Positions 33,205-44,388 of a stretch of DNA of 64,000 nt are shown one piece after another. A program made the position numbers and the translations under genes. The first letter of the stretch is position 1; every line of letters starts with the position of its first letter. The DNA comes from Chara braunii (lineage: Eukaryota > Streptophyta > Charophyceae > Charales > Characeae). Below the pieces are notes generated by a model. That model saw nothing but the letters and a program-made list of their open reading frames with translations, searched no databases and was not told where the DNA came from. Location of the stretch: the NCBI GenBank assembly GCA_003427395.1, contig BFEA01000828.1, positions 314,011 through 378,010 on the forward strand, in the 5' to 3' direction.

Positions 33205-33440
33205 TACGTTCATATCTGGTTCTGGGGAGAAAACAACCGGTGTCCCAGACCCCATCGTGGTCAACATGGCCCTGGAAAAAACCCTTCAAATCTGAATAGA
33301 AAATTTGTCAATTACGTTCAGATCTGGTCCAACAATGAAAAAAGTGAGACCCAGATGTCCCAGACCCTATCGTGGTTAATCGAGAAAGCTCGCAGACAGT
33401 TCATAAACATAGCCCTTGGAAACCCTTTCAATCTGAATTC
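33205..33440. repeat. Tandem duplication, two ~110-bp units
   Basis: ACGTTCA[TG]ATCTGGT begins both units (33206 and 33315). They share TGTCCCAGACCC[CT]ATCGTGGT and an AACC-CTTCAA[AT]TCTGAAT block. The second unit has a ~30-bp insertion. Confidence 0.75.
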
Positions 33441-33750
33441 ATGCTTCACAGAAAGCAGGCTGAGACCCACTCCCCTGCAATCTCAGGAGTGGGTAAATAT
33501 CCGATGTAGATAACACATGATAACAGCACGTGTCTGTTCCAGAGGTCCGAAGGATACGCAGTCTTGAGTGGAGATAATATGCAGTTGGTTATGAAAACAT
33601 CCATGGTTTTTAGTGACACCAACACACTTAGCAGCAGTTGGGTGGCATGAAGTAGTAACTCCAACCCCCCAAAAATTCCCATATACCACTCCTATCATTT
33701 GTCCTAATACAGGTGAGGTTACAATCATATAAATTGAGAAATTTATCATG
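33441..33750 (-). other. Possible 3' continuation of the Penelope-like remnant
   Basis: Minus-strand frames here overlap the downstream side of the RT remnant and may hold its C-terminal region. The text is too damaged to assign motifs. Confidence 0.3.
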
Positions 33751-34437
33751 TTAAGAACAAACTCTTTGCACATTCTTGATACTAGCAGTAGGAAAGGAGA
33801 GAAAAATTGCCACATCATCAATTAGTCTTAGTCCGGAAATAAATCTGCTATCTGAACCAATAGAAGAGATGAACTTGAACTCATTAAAGGAACACAGTAA
33901 ACATGTTAAGGCCGGGCTCGAGCATTTTCCCATCGGAATGTCAACAACTTGCCGTAAAATTTAAGAACCATACTTAACGAAGATATTTCTTAATTCAAAA
34001 ATAGCAGTCCTGGCTAGTTTTGATAGCTTGACTCTGACCCAACTTCTATTAGAAATTTTCTTGCTAAAGGACCATCCTTTCCCGAATCTGTTACCGACAA
34101 TACTGCGAATACCTTTAGAAGTGAAAAAATCACAGATCCATACAACTGATTCAATGATGGAGGAATAGGGAAGTTTAGTGAACATTTCTTTTATGTCAAA
34201 GCTTTCTGAGATGAGGAAACTATGGTGTTGTCTCCTAGCCTTAGCATTGATAGATTCAATACCTTCCTTAGCGGCAGTAGTACATCTGAGATTGAAATGT
34301 GAGATTTTTGGAAGGGACCAGAGAAGTCCACTGATTGCTCTACCGGCAATTCGATTAACTCGAATTGTGGGCTCAAAAAAAGAGGGTGAGTGTGCCCTTA
34401 TTGAGGGCGTCTCTGGCCCGTGGCCAGGTTGTTAGAT
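33751..34437 (-). pseudogene. Penelope-like reverse transcriptase remnant
   Basis: One minus-strand frame runs WPRARDALNKGTLTLFFEP, then SFDIKEMFTKLPYSSIIESV (an RT motif A region of the type S[FY]D[IV]xxMFT.[LI]P), then a TAA stop at 33961-33963, then LRQVVDIPMGKCSSPALTCL (the conserved QxxGIPMGxxxSPALA RT motif) and LIDDVAIFL, where the [YF]xDD catalytic motif has become LIDD. GIPMG together with the FTxLPH-type block is characteristic of Penelope-like elements and some organelle-type RTs. No GIY-YIG endonuclease was seen nearby. The stop and the altered catalytic motif make it inactive. Assignment to Penelope is likely but not certain. Confidence 0.6.
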
Positions 34438-34620
34438 TCCAGGAAGAGAAATAAGACAAAAAAAAAAAAAAAACGGATTCGGCCGTGAAATTGGATCTAT
34501 ACATTGGCTCGATATATTTTTATAAGTGCCGATGTGATCAAGTTTACAATCCTCTGAGGAAATACAGCCTGAGCAGATCACGGAATCCGCCCTTCCTCAT
34601 TCGCATGTGTTTATTTTGGG

Positions 34621-35118
34621 GGAAATTTTTCAAAACGCCCCTGAAGTTTGCGTTTATTTGTGGCATGCCCCTGTGAAGACCGACTTACCCTATGGTGCCC
34701 CTCGGGCCTCTGAAATTTTCCGCATGCCCCTGTCATCATGGGGCATAACTTTCCCATATGCCCTTACTGGACCACTGGTGGCGTTTCGTCGGTCCGTCCT
34801 TGAAATGCACTCCTGAGGGGCACACATTTTTTGTGATGCCCTCGAAGCAGTGGCGGCAGGAATTCAAATTCAAAGTGGTCGGCAATCCACGCGCCGCCAC
34901 GGAAAAACGGTCTGTATGTGTGTGTGTGTGTGTGTGTGTGTTGTGTGTGTTTATGTGTGTGTGTGTGTATGTGCACGCGTGTGTGCGCGTGTGTGTGTAT
35001 ATGTGTGTGGTGTGTGTGTGTGTGTGTGGGTGTGTGTGGGTGTGTGTGCGTGTGTGCGTGTGTGTGTGATTATGTGTGTTGTGTCGGGCGGGAGTGCGCG
35101 CGCGCGCGTGTGTGTGTG

Positions 35119-35156
<38 letters not shown>

Positions 35157-35185
35157 TATGTGTGTGTGTGTGTGTGTGTGTTTGT

Positions 35186-35225
<40 letters not shown>

Positions 35226-35574
35226 ATGCTCATCGCCAAATTTCTGATATGCCCTTGTAGCATCTCTCCCGGGGCCAGGGGAAAGACTGCGAGTGTCAAC
35301 AACGGCCACAGGGGCTGGCTGGAAAGATGGACGGTACCAATAAGGGCACATGGGGAAGTTTTGTGCTCGTTCTCAACGGCCATCCGGTAGGGCCATACTG
35401 AAAATTTTGTACACGTACCGGTAGGGGCATATGAAACATTTTTCAGGCCCAAAAGACGCCAGGGGTTTTCTGGAAACATCATTTGTCGTCAGAGGGGCTC
35501 GACAAGGTGAGTCGGCCGTAAGAGGAGCACGCCACAAATGACGCAAACTTCATGGGCATTTCGAAAAATTATCC
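34621..35574. mobile_element. TE family C copy 1, 954 bp, with internal GT array
   Basis: The left end (34621-34664) starts GGAAATTTTTCAAAACGCCC. The reverse complement of the right end (35574-35531) starts GGATAATTTTTCGAAATGCC. Both continue as TGAAGTTTGCGT and end TTTGTGGC, giving 44-bp inverted repeats. The interior is rich in GCCCCT/AGGGGC motifs and contains a ~300-bp GT microsatellite. There is no coding capacity. A second, partial copy follows at 35621, and half a copy lies at 50497-50818. Confidence 0.8.
34915..35222. repeat. (GT)n microsatellite inside TE family C
   Basis: About 300 bp of GT dinucleotide with TAT, GC and GGG interruptions and an alternating CGCGCG core at 35097-35107. 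The purine/pyrimidine alternation is capable of Z-DNA. Confidence 0.95.
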
Positions 35575-35620
35575 TTTTTTTCTCTTCTTTTGTGTATTTC
35601 ACGGCTGCAAATTTTTTTTT

Positions 35621-35915
35621 TTGAAAATGTTTCGAAATGGCCCTAAAGTTTGCATTTATTTGCGATCTACCCCCCCCCCACGGCTGGCTTACCCTGATTT
35701 GCCCCTATGCCTCCAAACTTTCGTGCAGGCCCCTGTCAGTGAGGGGCACAACCATTCGGAATGCCCCTACCGGGCTGTCGATCCTATTTCCCCTGTTGCC
35801 TGTCCGATTTGCCCTTCGGGGGGATACATCTGCTTGAGATGCCCTCCAGTAGGGATGCGCTAAGAATTCGAATTCAAACCCCATACTTTTCCAGGCCGCC
35901 GCGCAAAAAAAAGGG
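35621..35915. mobile_element. TE family C copy 2, left half
   Basis: Starts TTGAAAATGTTTCGAAATGG, then CCCTAAAGTTTGCATTTATT, matching the left end of copy 1. It continues through GATTTGCCCCTATGCC to AATTCGAATTCAAACCCC and CCGCCGCGC, which parallel 34680-34905 of copy 1. The right half is missing; a CT/CA microsatellite follows at 36048. Confidence 0.75.
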
Positions 35916-36047
35916 CTGCATTCCATGTCGTGTACACTGTACACTGCTGCAATCCACCGTGTAGTGCATTCTTCAGCTACTGCGACCCGCCGCCGCCGCC
36001 TTGGACGTCGGTGAAGGTCAGTGTTCCTCTCGTTGTTCCACGCCATT

Positions 36048-36071
36048 TTCTCTCTCTCTCTCTCTCTCTCA

Positions 36072-36119
<48 letters not shown>
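36048..36119. repeat. (CT)n(CA)n compound microsatellite
   Basis: TCTCTC followed by ACACAC to 36119. The same compound order, CT then CA, recurs next to the family C half copy at 50399-50476. Confidence 0.95.
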
Positions 36120-36121
<2 letters not shown>

Positions 36122-36881
36122 ATACAAGAAACAGGGGCGGGAGCGGAGAAACAAGGAACAGGATGAGGGGCGCTCGATCCCCGAATGAGGAAAGAAAAAG
36201 AAAAAAGGAGTTAGGGCTCAAACCCCAGACATACAAATAAAACGAAAAAGACAAAAAAAAACGAAAACAAAGAAGAACAAAACTTAGACAGAAACAGCAA
36301 TAAGACCCGACATAAAAATGGGTAGACAAGAGTGCTCTATCTGACCACAAAAAAAAAACAGGACTCGAACCATAGACCAATAGACTTTTTAGACCGTGCA
36401 GATACCTGCGACCCTGCCCTGGAACTATCGAGGAAATCCTCGTACTTCTGGAATTCATAGACTTAAGCCATGGACCTATCCTCCAGACCTGAGAAAGCAC
36501 CAATGTCTGGTGCTGACCCCCGGTCGAGCGAAGCCTTGAATAGAAGCTTGCGCTCCTACCCATGAACTTAAGCACACTACCTTTTGGATTGATTGCACTA
36601 GCTTACTGAAACCGTGAGGAGCATAAGTTTGGGAGTACGCGAGCGTGTTGGGAGTGTACCGTGTGGCGGGCGCAACGGTCACGAGACCTGATACCTCGGC
36701 AACACGGTGACCGAGGCAGACAAATCCGGTTGGCGTCATCGCCATCATGTGACGTGGCGGCATGAGCAAGATGAAGGCATTTCGCGGTCAACAGGTGGAA
36801 GCCATCCTTGCGTAATCAACAACAACCCTCTGCGAAAATTTATGACATCTGCGAGATAGGCGCGACAACCAGGTAGGTGAC
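36120..36881. other. No gene; tRNA B-box-like motifs on the minus strand
   Basis: On the minus strand, GGTTCGAGTCC (36362-36372) fits the Pol III B box exactly and is followed by a T run. GGTTTGAGCCC (near 36213-36223) is another candidate. No convincing A box or cloverleaf was found at tRNA spacing, so these may be SINE relics or chance. Confidence 0.35.
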
Positions 36882-37397
36882 ATGGCTACTCCAGACGACT
36901 TGCAACACTCTACAGCTCAATGGATTCTCGTGATGATTGCATGCCAGCACCGATTGAAGGAGATGATGACTGCTCTCCGCTCGCAGACTCTGGATTGGAC
37001 TGAGGTTGATGGGGGAGCGACCTCGTTGGTCCACAGGGTGGAGAACACCTTACAGAGTATGCTGGAGGTGGTCTGGGAATTAGATGAGGGGCGCGATCCC
37101 CTGCTTGACGCTTTGCTTGATTGGCGCCAGATAGACGAGATTTTGAATCAGTGCTACAATTTGTTAGACATGGGGCTTGCTTAGGGTGTTGCGTTGGTGC
37201 ATAAATCTGGCGGCGTGCTGTCAGCAAGCATGGCGGCTTATGGTCAGCCCCTGGTCACTCAATCTGGTATGTCACCGTCAACAGATGCAGCTTTGGATAC
37301 TACATCGATTATATCAACTCCAACTATGGCGCTAGACAGATGAGATTTTGAACCAGTGCTACAGTTTATTAGACATTGGGTTTGCTCAGGGTGCTCA
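36882..37397 (+). pseudogene. Unrecognised coding fragment with duplicated segment
   Basis: From ATG 36882 a 100-residue frame is rich in Leu/Asp/Glu (LVHRVENTLQSMLEVVWELD). It ends DEILNQCYNLLDMGLA followed by TAG. Beyond the stop the same frame continues GVALVHKSGGVLSASMAAYG. The parallel copy starting at about 37862 reads QGAALVHQSGRVLPASMAAY, so the TAG replaces a CAG. A second DEILNQC-type start (near 37345) leads to TGC-TCA-GGG-TGC-T, where an inverted-repeat element has entered. This looks like a tandemly duplicated exon of an unknown gene or retroelement gag. I do not recognise the family. Confidence 0.35.
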
Positions 37398-37855
37398 CAA
37401 GCGGTTATCGGGTAACTGAAAATTCAGGAATGAAAATTCTGAAGTGAGAGTTTTGGGCATTCTTAAAATCCTGAATGGTCCTGAAGTGGTGAAATGTCTG
37501 AAGACCCTGAAAACCACCTGTTTAGGCAGGCTGCATCATGAAGTGGTGAAGGGTGTCCTGAAGTGGTCAAGTGAGAGTTTTGGCTAGTCTGAAAATCCTG
37601 AATGGTCCTGAAGTGGTGAAAAGTCCGAAGACCATGAAAACCACCCTTCACCACTTGAGGACGCAGCCTGCCTAAACAGGTGGTTTTCAGGGTCTTTGGA
37701 ATTTTCACCACTTTTGGACCATTCAGGATTGAATAGTCCTGAAGTGGTGAAAGGTCCGAAGACCCTGAAAACCACCTGTTTACCAGGCTGCATCCTGGAG
37801 TGGTGAAGGGTGTCCCCACTGTCCTGAAGTGGTGATAAAAAATACGGCTGTTGTT
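37398..37855. mobile_element. Inverted-repeat element with 32-bp stems
   Basis: The 32 bp at 37503-37534 recur as an exact reverse complement at 37663-37694, and again in direct orientation with one base missing at 37761-37791. TCCTGAAGTGGTGAA-type motifs recur about seven times. The DNA sits between two copies of the duplicated coding segment (its flanks are GGGTGCT on the left and CAGGGTGCT on the right). It behaves as an inserted MITE-like or fold-back repeat. Confidence 0.7.
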
Positions 37856-38010
37856 AACCTTCTCTCAGGGTGCTGCGTTGGTGCATCAATCCGGCAGAGT
37901 GCTGCCAGCCAGCATGGCGGCTTATGATCAGCCCCTGGTCACTCAATCTGGTATGTCACCGTCAATAGATGCATCTTTGGATACTACATTGCTTATATCA
38001 ACTCGAACTA
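37856..38010 (+). pseudogene. Second copy of the unknown coding segment
   Basis: The frame reads QGAALVHQSGRVLPASMAAY, then DQPLVTQSGMSPSIDASLDT. It matches the part of 37190-37320 downstream of the TAG stop, with about 90% identity at DNA level. It continues to about 38070 before stopping. Confidence 0.4.
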
Positions 38011-38949
38011 TGAAGACTGCTCTTGCTTGCACAACTTTATCATCCTGTGATTTGGGGGCGTCACCAATTTAAAAAACCACAACTACGATAATCACTACTC
38101 TGTGCAGTCCGGTATTATCTTGTGATAGGGAGGAGCTCCAAAATCAATCAACAGGTTCATGCATCATGCCACCAACAACAATCTCCAATTTATCTACAGA
38201 CTTCATTGCTCAACCCATTACAAAGATGACAATGCTCCAATTTTTGTTGCGGAGCTCTCAGCTGGTATAAGGTATGTCGATGGTCATGTTTTAGTCTTTT
38301 GCTGATGTGGAATGGTCAACCGTATGAATGGTTGATCCCATGGGTGTTTTGCTGTCTGATTGATTGGAGAGTTTGGGCGATGTTTTGATCCTGTCCATAT
38401 GCTCATGGTGTGAGTTTCTTGCCTCTTTCTTCATGATTCGTCTGGGTGGTAGCATATTGACTTCAGTTGTTGTGCTCCAATCCGCCCATTTTTGCCAGAT
38501 TCTTCATCAGTTCAGTCTTCAACGACTCTTCATTTAGTTGTACATCACATGTGACTGATCGTGCTATCGTTTTTTGCCATGATTCAACGTGACCTAAGTT
38601 GACTTGGATTACCTCCTATCCACTTGATTGGTTTCGAGGAGGGTGTCTTTTCTCTCTTCTGCTCTTCACCGGAGGACTCCTTATACATTGGGGATTGATC
38701 ATATGGTATGAGTGGGAAGGTGCCTCATATAGCTTAGGAGTAGTGATTCAGTTTAATGTTTGTGTTTTAAGTTTTGACGCGCAAGGGGCTCCTGCCACGT
38801 GGCAGGGGCGGGAAGGAGCATCTCGCTCTGTAGACTAGGGGTATTGGTTGGATGGTGCCCATGGGCAGTCAATCCCCTCGCACGAGGGCAATCAATGTTG
38901 TCCTGCTTCTATGATTACAACTCAATATTATTGGCTCCCACTTTGTAAA
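38011..38949. other. No gene recognised
   Basis: AT-rich DNA without a recognisable coding or RNA feature. It may be intronic or untranslated sequence of the unknown fragment upstream. Confidence 0.35.
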
Positions 38950-39071
38950 ATGGGATGCTGGACCCGATTTCCAGCAGGTGCAGCTCCCCACCAATAGATT
39001 GGAGCCATCTTCTACAGGGTTCCTATTGGCGAGGGATGCTCCTATCACCTCCAGTAATAGGCCTCACTTGG

Positions 39072-39144
<73 letters not shown>
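38950..39144 (+). repeat. Retroposon 3' end motif with long A tail
   Basis: GGGATGCTGGACCCGATTTC and CTCCCCACCAATAGATT match 17439-17500. After about 75 bp of extra sequence an A-rich tail runs 39079-39144 with one GTT interruption (AATGTTAAAA occurs twice). Confidence 0.8.
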
Positions 39145-39145
<1 letters not shown>

Positions 39146-40046
39146 ACTATCTGTCCGCTCTTCCGCCCCCCCCGTCCCCTACTACCCTCTAGACCGAATA
39201 CAAAGGTCTAGGCCCTGTCACCCGAAATACTAGACCTCAACACTATTCGACAATACGCGTTGTGCATTGCTCTTGGCTAGGGACAAAGTGACCAGTTGGG
39301 AGTACAGGAGATTCGGTGGAGCATGGACATCGGCATACTGCCGCGTGAGGTTCCATTGGAGGGACTCGAGCAAGACGAAGCAGTATGTGAGCGATCCCTC
39401 TGTCACACCGCTGCTTGTATGACTATGGCTGCATGTCCTGTACACTCTGTCTTGATGTACGTGTGCAGGCACTTCAACCCCTCTGATGAGCCGGGTAGTG
39501 GCAGCGGTGAAAGCTGTAGGGTTTGCCACACCCCCCTTGGACTACACTGGATGAGTCGTGGACTGGTCTACATATGTGTTCCCGAAGATCCGAAGCGGCA
39601 CTAGTCCTGATGCAGGAGCCAGCGTAAACAGTGAAGGGATATGCAGAAGAAGGAGGTAGGCATAGTTGAAGAGTGATATGAAGTGGAGGACTTGGACACT
39701 CACCTCAGATGAGTATATTTCAGCGAAATGGGCGCTACCAGCATAGCGATGTTGAAAGAAGTAGGCGACAAAAGGCTCCAAGGAGAGGTATATAGAGGAT
39801 GCTATGAAGGGGCAAGGAGAAGAAACACTGATACTTCAATCACCTGAGACCTGCGGTCCCCCAGCCCCCCTCTCCCCCCTTGCGGTCCTGATGCTTCGCT
39901 GGACAGCATACTGTAGAATTTTGTGATAGGCTGAATGATAAATACCCTCTGTGGTCGGAAGTAGTAGTATACTGATCCTGGATGTTCTCACTTTTCTGCT
40001 TTTAGGAAGTCGCTACTCGATGTCAATGCATGTCATGCATAGGTTA
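39145..40046. other. No gene recognised; flank of the LTR element
   Basis: Open frames on both strands without recognisable content. This is the left flank of the gypsy element. Confidence 0.35.
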
Positions 40047-40371
40047 TGTGCCGGACCCACCGGGATGGCGGTCCGACATGATGGAGAAGAAGGGGTTAAG
40101 GAGGAAGTGGAGATGGAGCTGGAAGGGAGTGCAACTCCGGCGCAGACTCAACACCGCACGTACTTCAACAAGTGCAAAAAATAAAGAATGATGAAAAACA
40201 GACAACAGTTGGGGTATACCCCCAGCGGACTGACTGACTGGACCGCACTGGCCTAGTACCAACAGTGGTACCGGGCAGGATTGGAACAACACACGGCCTG
40301 TGGGGTCAGGCCACGACCTGGTCCCACAGGCCGAACTGGCAAATAGCCAAATAGGCCCTGGTTGTAGGCCA
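40047..40371 (-). repeat. 3' LTR (left copy)
   Basis: In plus orientation it runs from TGTGCCGGACCC to GGTTGTAGGCC-A, so the minus-strand LTR is TG...CA. It is colinear with 47719-48048. Confidence 0.9.
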
Positions 40372-41346
40372 GGGCAGATGGAGGTCCGCTGCACGATCCT
40401 CAGACCTGTAATGGATCGCAAAAGTCATAAACACGATATCCACAAAAGCAGCGGAACTCTGCAATAAAGAAACCCGAGAAATCTAGGATGCGGAGCAAGC
40501 TCCATGTTGAGTCCATGCGATGCAGCCTAAGCTACATAATGTCAAACGAAAAGCAAATGCCTGGTATACATGTCCTAGCTAACAACAAAAATGAAATGTA
40601 GCAATATACAATCTTAAAGTCCTGGAGGCAATAGCCTCAGTGCTGAAAGGAAAAAGAGCAATATGACACAAGATAATGTCATGTCGTTGAATGGGATGGT
40701 CTCAGAGGGGGTGAATGCAGCCTAAGAATCGAAACTCCTAAGGACAGTCACACATGAAGGTGGGATGGGTCATCAGGCTCAAGGTTGGAGAGTGGTAGCG
40801 AAACAAAACCAAGGACCCTAACAGATAGACCATAAGGATGACACCATGCAGGATCGACTATGAAAAAAAAGGGGGAGCCTGGAATAGGGTGGAGATATGC
40901 CTAACTGAAGGCATGCAAGGGCCGACACTAGGGTGATGAGGGCAGTGGGTAAGGGAAACATGTACACAACTCACCGACTGGGGAGGAGGGAGCTAGATCT
41001 GGAAGCAAGGAAGCCAAGATAACGCTACGGTCCCAATGCTTATGTGATACCAAGGGAGAGCCCAGCTGAAAGAGACCCAGCTAAGTGAGAACCATCATGC
41101 GACAGATGCAAGGGAATGTACAGGGTAGGGTGATGGCATGAAGTAGTCACGTCCAAAGTAGTTGAAGCCGATAAGATGGCTGAAGTCGAGAAGGTGACTG
41201 AAGTCGTCGAAGTGGTCGATGACGTCGATGAAGTAGGAGTCGAAGTCGATGTCGAAGCAGAGCCGCAAAACGCTGACATCCTGAAGAATTTGATGATGGA
41301 GTACCTGATGGTGTGAGTTAGTGGGGAAAAATAGAGGATAAGAGCG
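40372..41346 (-). other. 3' untranslated region of the gypsy element
   Basis: There is no coding sequence beyond the chromodomain tail. A GTCGAAGTCGATGTCGAAG-type trinucleotide-like array lies at about 41155-41270. I expected a purine-rich tract on the minus strand just before 40371 and did not see one. Confidence 0.5.
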
Positions 41347-44300
41347 TCAGTCATCGTGACGCGAAGGGCGACGATGAGTACGCTGTGGACGCTCGGAAGC
41401 GACCGTCTGCGGCTGAGGAACGACCTCAGAGGGAGCGGGCTCGTCCTCAGCAATCTCCTGAGCCGAAGGAGGAGGAAAAGGGTCAGTCGGCTGATTAGGA
41501 GCAGATATCTCAACACGACGAGCACGATCATATGCACGCACCAACATCCGGGCGTGCTGCAAGTGCTCGAGAGGCTCTCAAGTAGCCTCCTCATCAGGAT
41601 AGCCCTTCCAACGCACAAGGTACTCGATGCTTGGAAGGGTGTCGTCAGTAACTCGACGAGATACGATGTCAGAAACAACGAATTTTTTGTGACCGTCCAC
41701 CATGATAGGTGCATGGCGCTCATAAGGACGTCCGGCGAAGCGCTCGGACGGTCTGCGATAAGGACGCAGCAAAGAGACGTGGTAAACATCATGTACGCGA
41801 GCCTGTCGGAAGTAATCAGGTAGCTTCACACGAAAGCTGACCGGACTAGCGGCAATATCAGAACCAACGCCCTAAAGGATGCGACATGGACCGAAGAAAC
41901 GACGTCGAAACTTGCGAAGCGTATCCTCTTCGAGCTGCAAGTGGCGTGCGTCGACGAGCACATCGTCACCGACTTTGAATCGATGATCCACTCGTGATCG
42001 GTTTGCTCGTGCGGCCATGCGGGTCTGGGAGTCGGCTAGACTCTCGTGTGCGCGCTTCATAATCACCGCCATGTGGGCGATCCAGTCGTCAAGCGCAGGA
42101 CAACGAGTGTCTCGATGCAACCGCGATGGTCGTAGGAAGTCTGTGGGTACGCGAGTGTGGTAGTTGAGGTCGCAATAGAATGGCGACATCCCCGTGGTTG
42201 GCGAGACAGCATGGTTGTACTCAATCTCCACGTGGGCTAAGTGTAAGTCTCACTGTTGGTCATCCCTAACAAACTTTCGGAGGATATTACCGAGAGTTTT
42301 ATTGGTGATCTCGGTCTGACTATCCGTCTGAGGATGGTAAGACGATGAGAAGCGGAGCTGGGATCCGTACACCTCGTGTAGGTGTCGCCAGAATGTGCTG
42401 GTAAAGCGCGGGTCACGGTCGGAGATGATGCTCTGAGGTAAGCCGTGATCTCTCACGACTCGATCGAATACGATGTCGGCGACCTCACGAGCGCTAATAC
42501 GATAGTGGCACGGGACAAAACGTGCACGCTTCGTGAAGCGACTGACGACGACCAAGATAGCATCATGACCGCGCTCAGTGGGTGGGCGGAGGGGACCAAT
42601 GAAATCCATCGAGATGGACTGCCAACTACCCTCAGGTTTGGGTAGGGGCTGAAGGAACCCATACGGAAGGTTGTTCGCACTGTTCACCTCCTGGTAGGTA
42701 GGACACTCCTGGATGTAGGCTTTGATGAAGTCCTTGAACTTCGGCCAGACGTATAGGCGGCAAATACGAGCCAACGTCTTGTGGAAGCCCATATGACAGG
42801 CAGCTGCCTGGTCATGGAACTCGGCCACAGCCAGGACGCGGAGCTGTCCGGTGGAGGGAATGCAGATACGTGATTCTAGCTGACCAGATCTACCATGCCA
42901 GTACAGGAGGCCATTCTCCTCGAGGGAGTAGGAAGGAACGGTTTTGCCAGTCCGCAGTGTCGCGTGGATGACGCGATAATCGGGGCAGTGGTGGTACTGA
43001 GTGCGATATGCGCCGATCACCGACTGATCAATAGTGGTGATGGAGATGGCAGCAAGATGGATGGGTTCCTGATTGTGAGCAGGACGACGGGACAAAGCAT
43101 CGGCGACGCGGTTTGTTTCACCCTTGATGGGCTGAGTGGTGAAACTGAACTCGGATAAGTCATGCCACCAGTGTGTCTGTCGAGGGAAAAGTTTGGGCTT
43201 CGTGAGGAAAGCTTGGACAACTGAGTTGTCTGTGCGCACCATGAAGGGCGCCCCGTGCAAGTAATGATGCCAATGTCGTATGACATAAACTGCTGCGAGA
43301 ACCTCACGTTCATCGCAAGTGTAGTTTATCTCGACAGGCTGTAGCTGACGGGAGTAGAAGGCGATCGGGCAATCCCCAGCACGAACCTCAACAGTCTCAT
43401 CCTCCGCGATGGTCGGGGGGTAAGTAATAGGAGGACTGTCAGTGGAGGGAAGTGGTGGGAGGATAGGCGTCAGTCGAGAAGCAGTGTCAGCAGGAAGGGG
43501 GGGGGAAGGAGGAACATGGGGATAAGGTGAATCAGGAGGAGAGGGAAACATCTGAGAAAATACTGCTCCTACTGCAAAATCTGACGCATCAATGGTGACG
43601 ATGAAGGGGTGATCAAAATTTGGGAGGCGAAGAACCGGCGCACAAGTCACCACCTTCTTGAGGGCAAGGAAGGCATCCTCGCAGAGGGGTGTCCAAAACC
43701 ACGGCGGGTTCTTCCGAAGGAGGGTGGAGGTAACGACGTAGGAATACCTAGCGTATCCCTTGATAAAATTACTACAGTGGCTCGTGAGGCCTAGGAAACT
43801 GTGAAGCTGCTTGGCAGACGTGGGGACAGGCCACTCTACAATAGGAGTGATCTTCGCGTCGTCCATGTGGAGACCCTGGTCAGACACATGGTGTCCTAGG
43901 AAGTCCACTTGGCGTTGGGCAAAGCGGCACTTACTAAGCTTGGCATAGAAATCATGCTTGTGTAAGCGCTGTAGGACATCGCGGAGCTGTCTGATATGGT
44001 CTTCTAAGGTACGACTGTAAACCAAGATGTCGTCCAGGCGTACGAGAACGTATTCTTCAAGTATGTCTCTGAAGATGTCGTTCATTGTCGTCTGGAAGGT
44101 GGCGGGTGCATTGGCGAGGCCTAATGGCATCACCGTGAACTCGTAGTGACCGAAGCGCGGCCGAAAGGCGGTCTTCGCCTGATCCTCTGCAACAATGAGG
44201 ATTTGGTGATAACCGCTACGAAGATCGATCTTTGTGAAGAAGAGGTTACCTATCAGACGGTCAAACAGCTCATCCGCGCGGGGCATGTGATAGTTGTTCT

Positions 44301-44388
44301 TAGCCGTGTAACGGTTAAGGCCGCGATAGTCGATGCAGAGGTGGAGAGTTTCATCCGCTTTGCGAGCAAAGAGGACGGTGCACCCCAA
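41347..44388 (-). pseudogene. gypsy pol: RT, RNase H, integrase, chromodomain
   Basis: The frame from 44388 encodes RT (LHLCIDYRGLN; FFTKIDLRSGYHQI with catalytic Asp about residue 55; VRLDDILVYS at 117, normally YLDD). RNase H follows (TIDASD about 267, CDEREVLAAV about 360, RTDN about 387, VADALSRRP) and contains a proline-rich insertion of about 60 residues. The integrase has H525, H532 and C562, but the second zinc Cys is Tyr565; its core is D595, D657, E693 (D-35-E spacing). TGA at 42250-42252 replaces the expected Trp, and TAG lies at 41872-41874. The same frame continues to an SH3-like region and a chromodomain (EYLVRWKGYPDEEAT), where TGA at 41578-41580 again replaces Trp. It is unambiguously a chromovirus, and inactive. 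Confidence 0.92.

Noticed and set aside
36360-36440. Possible tRNA on the minus strand
   Set aside because: A perfect B box is present but no A box, D-arm or acceptor stem can be paired at tRNA spacing.
39483-39517. Second hammerhead-like match (CTGATGAG ... CGGTGAAAG)
   Set aside because: Stem II would need a wobble pair and a long loop, stem III has no partner, and no cleavage site is placed correctly. Expected by chance at this relaxed level.
41040-41792. 250-aa minus-strand open frame overlapping the gypsy chromodomain
   Set aside because: It is the shadow of the true pol frame, which contains the SH3-like region and chromodomain.
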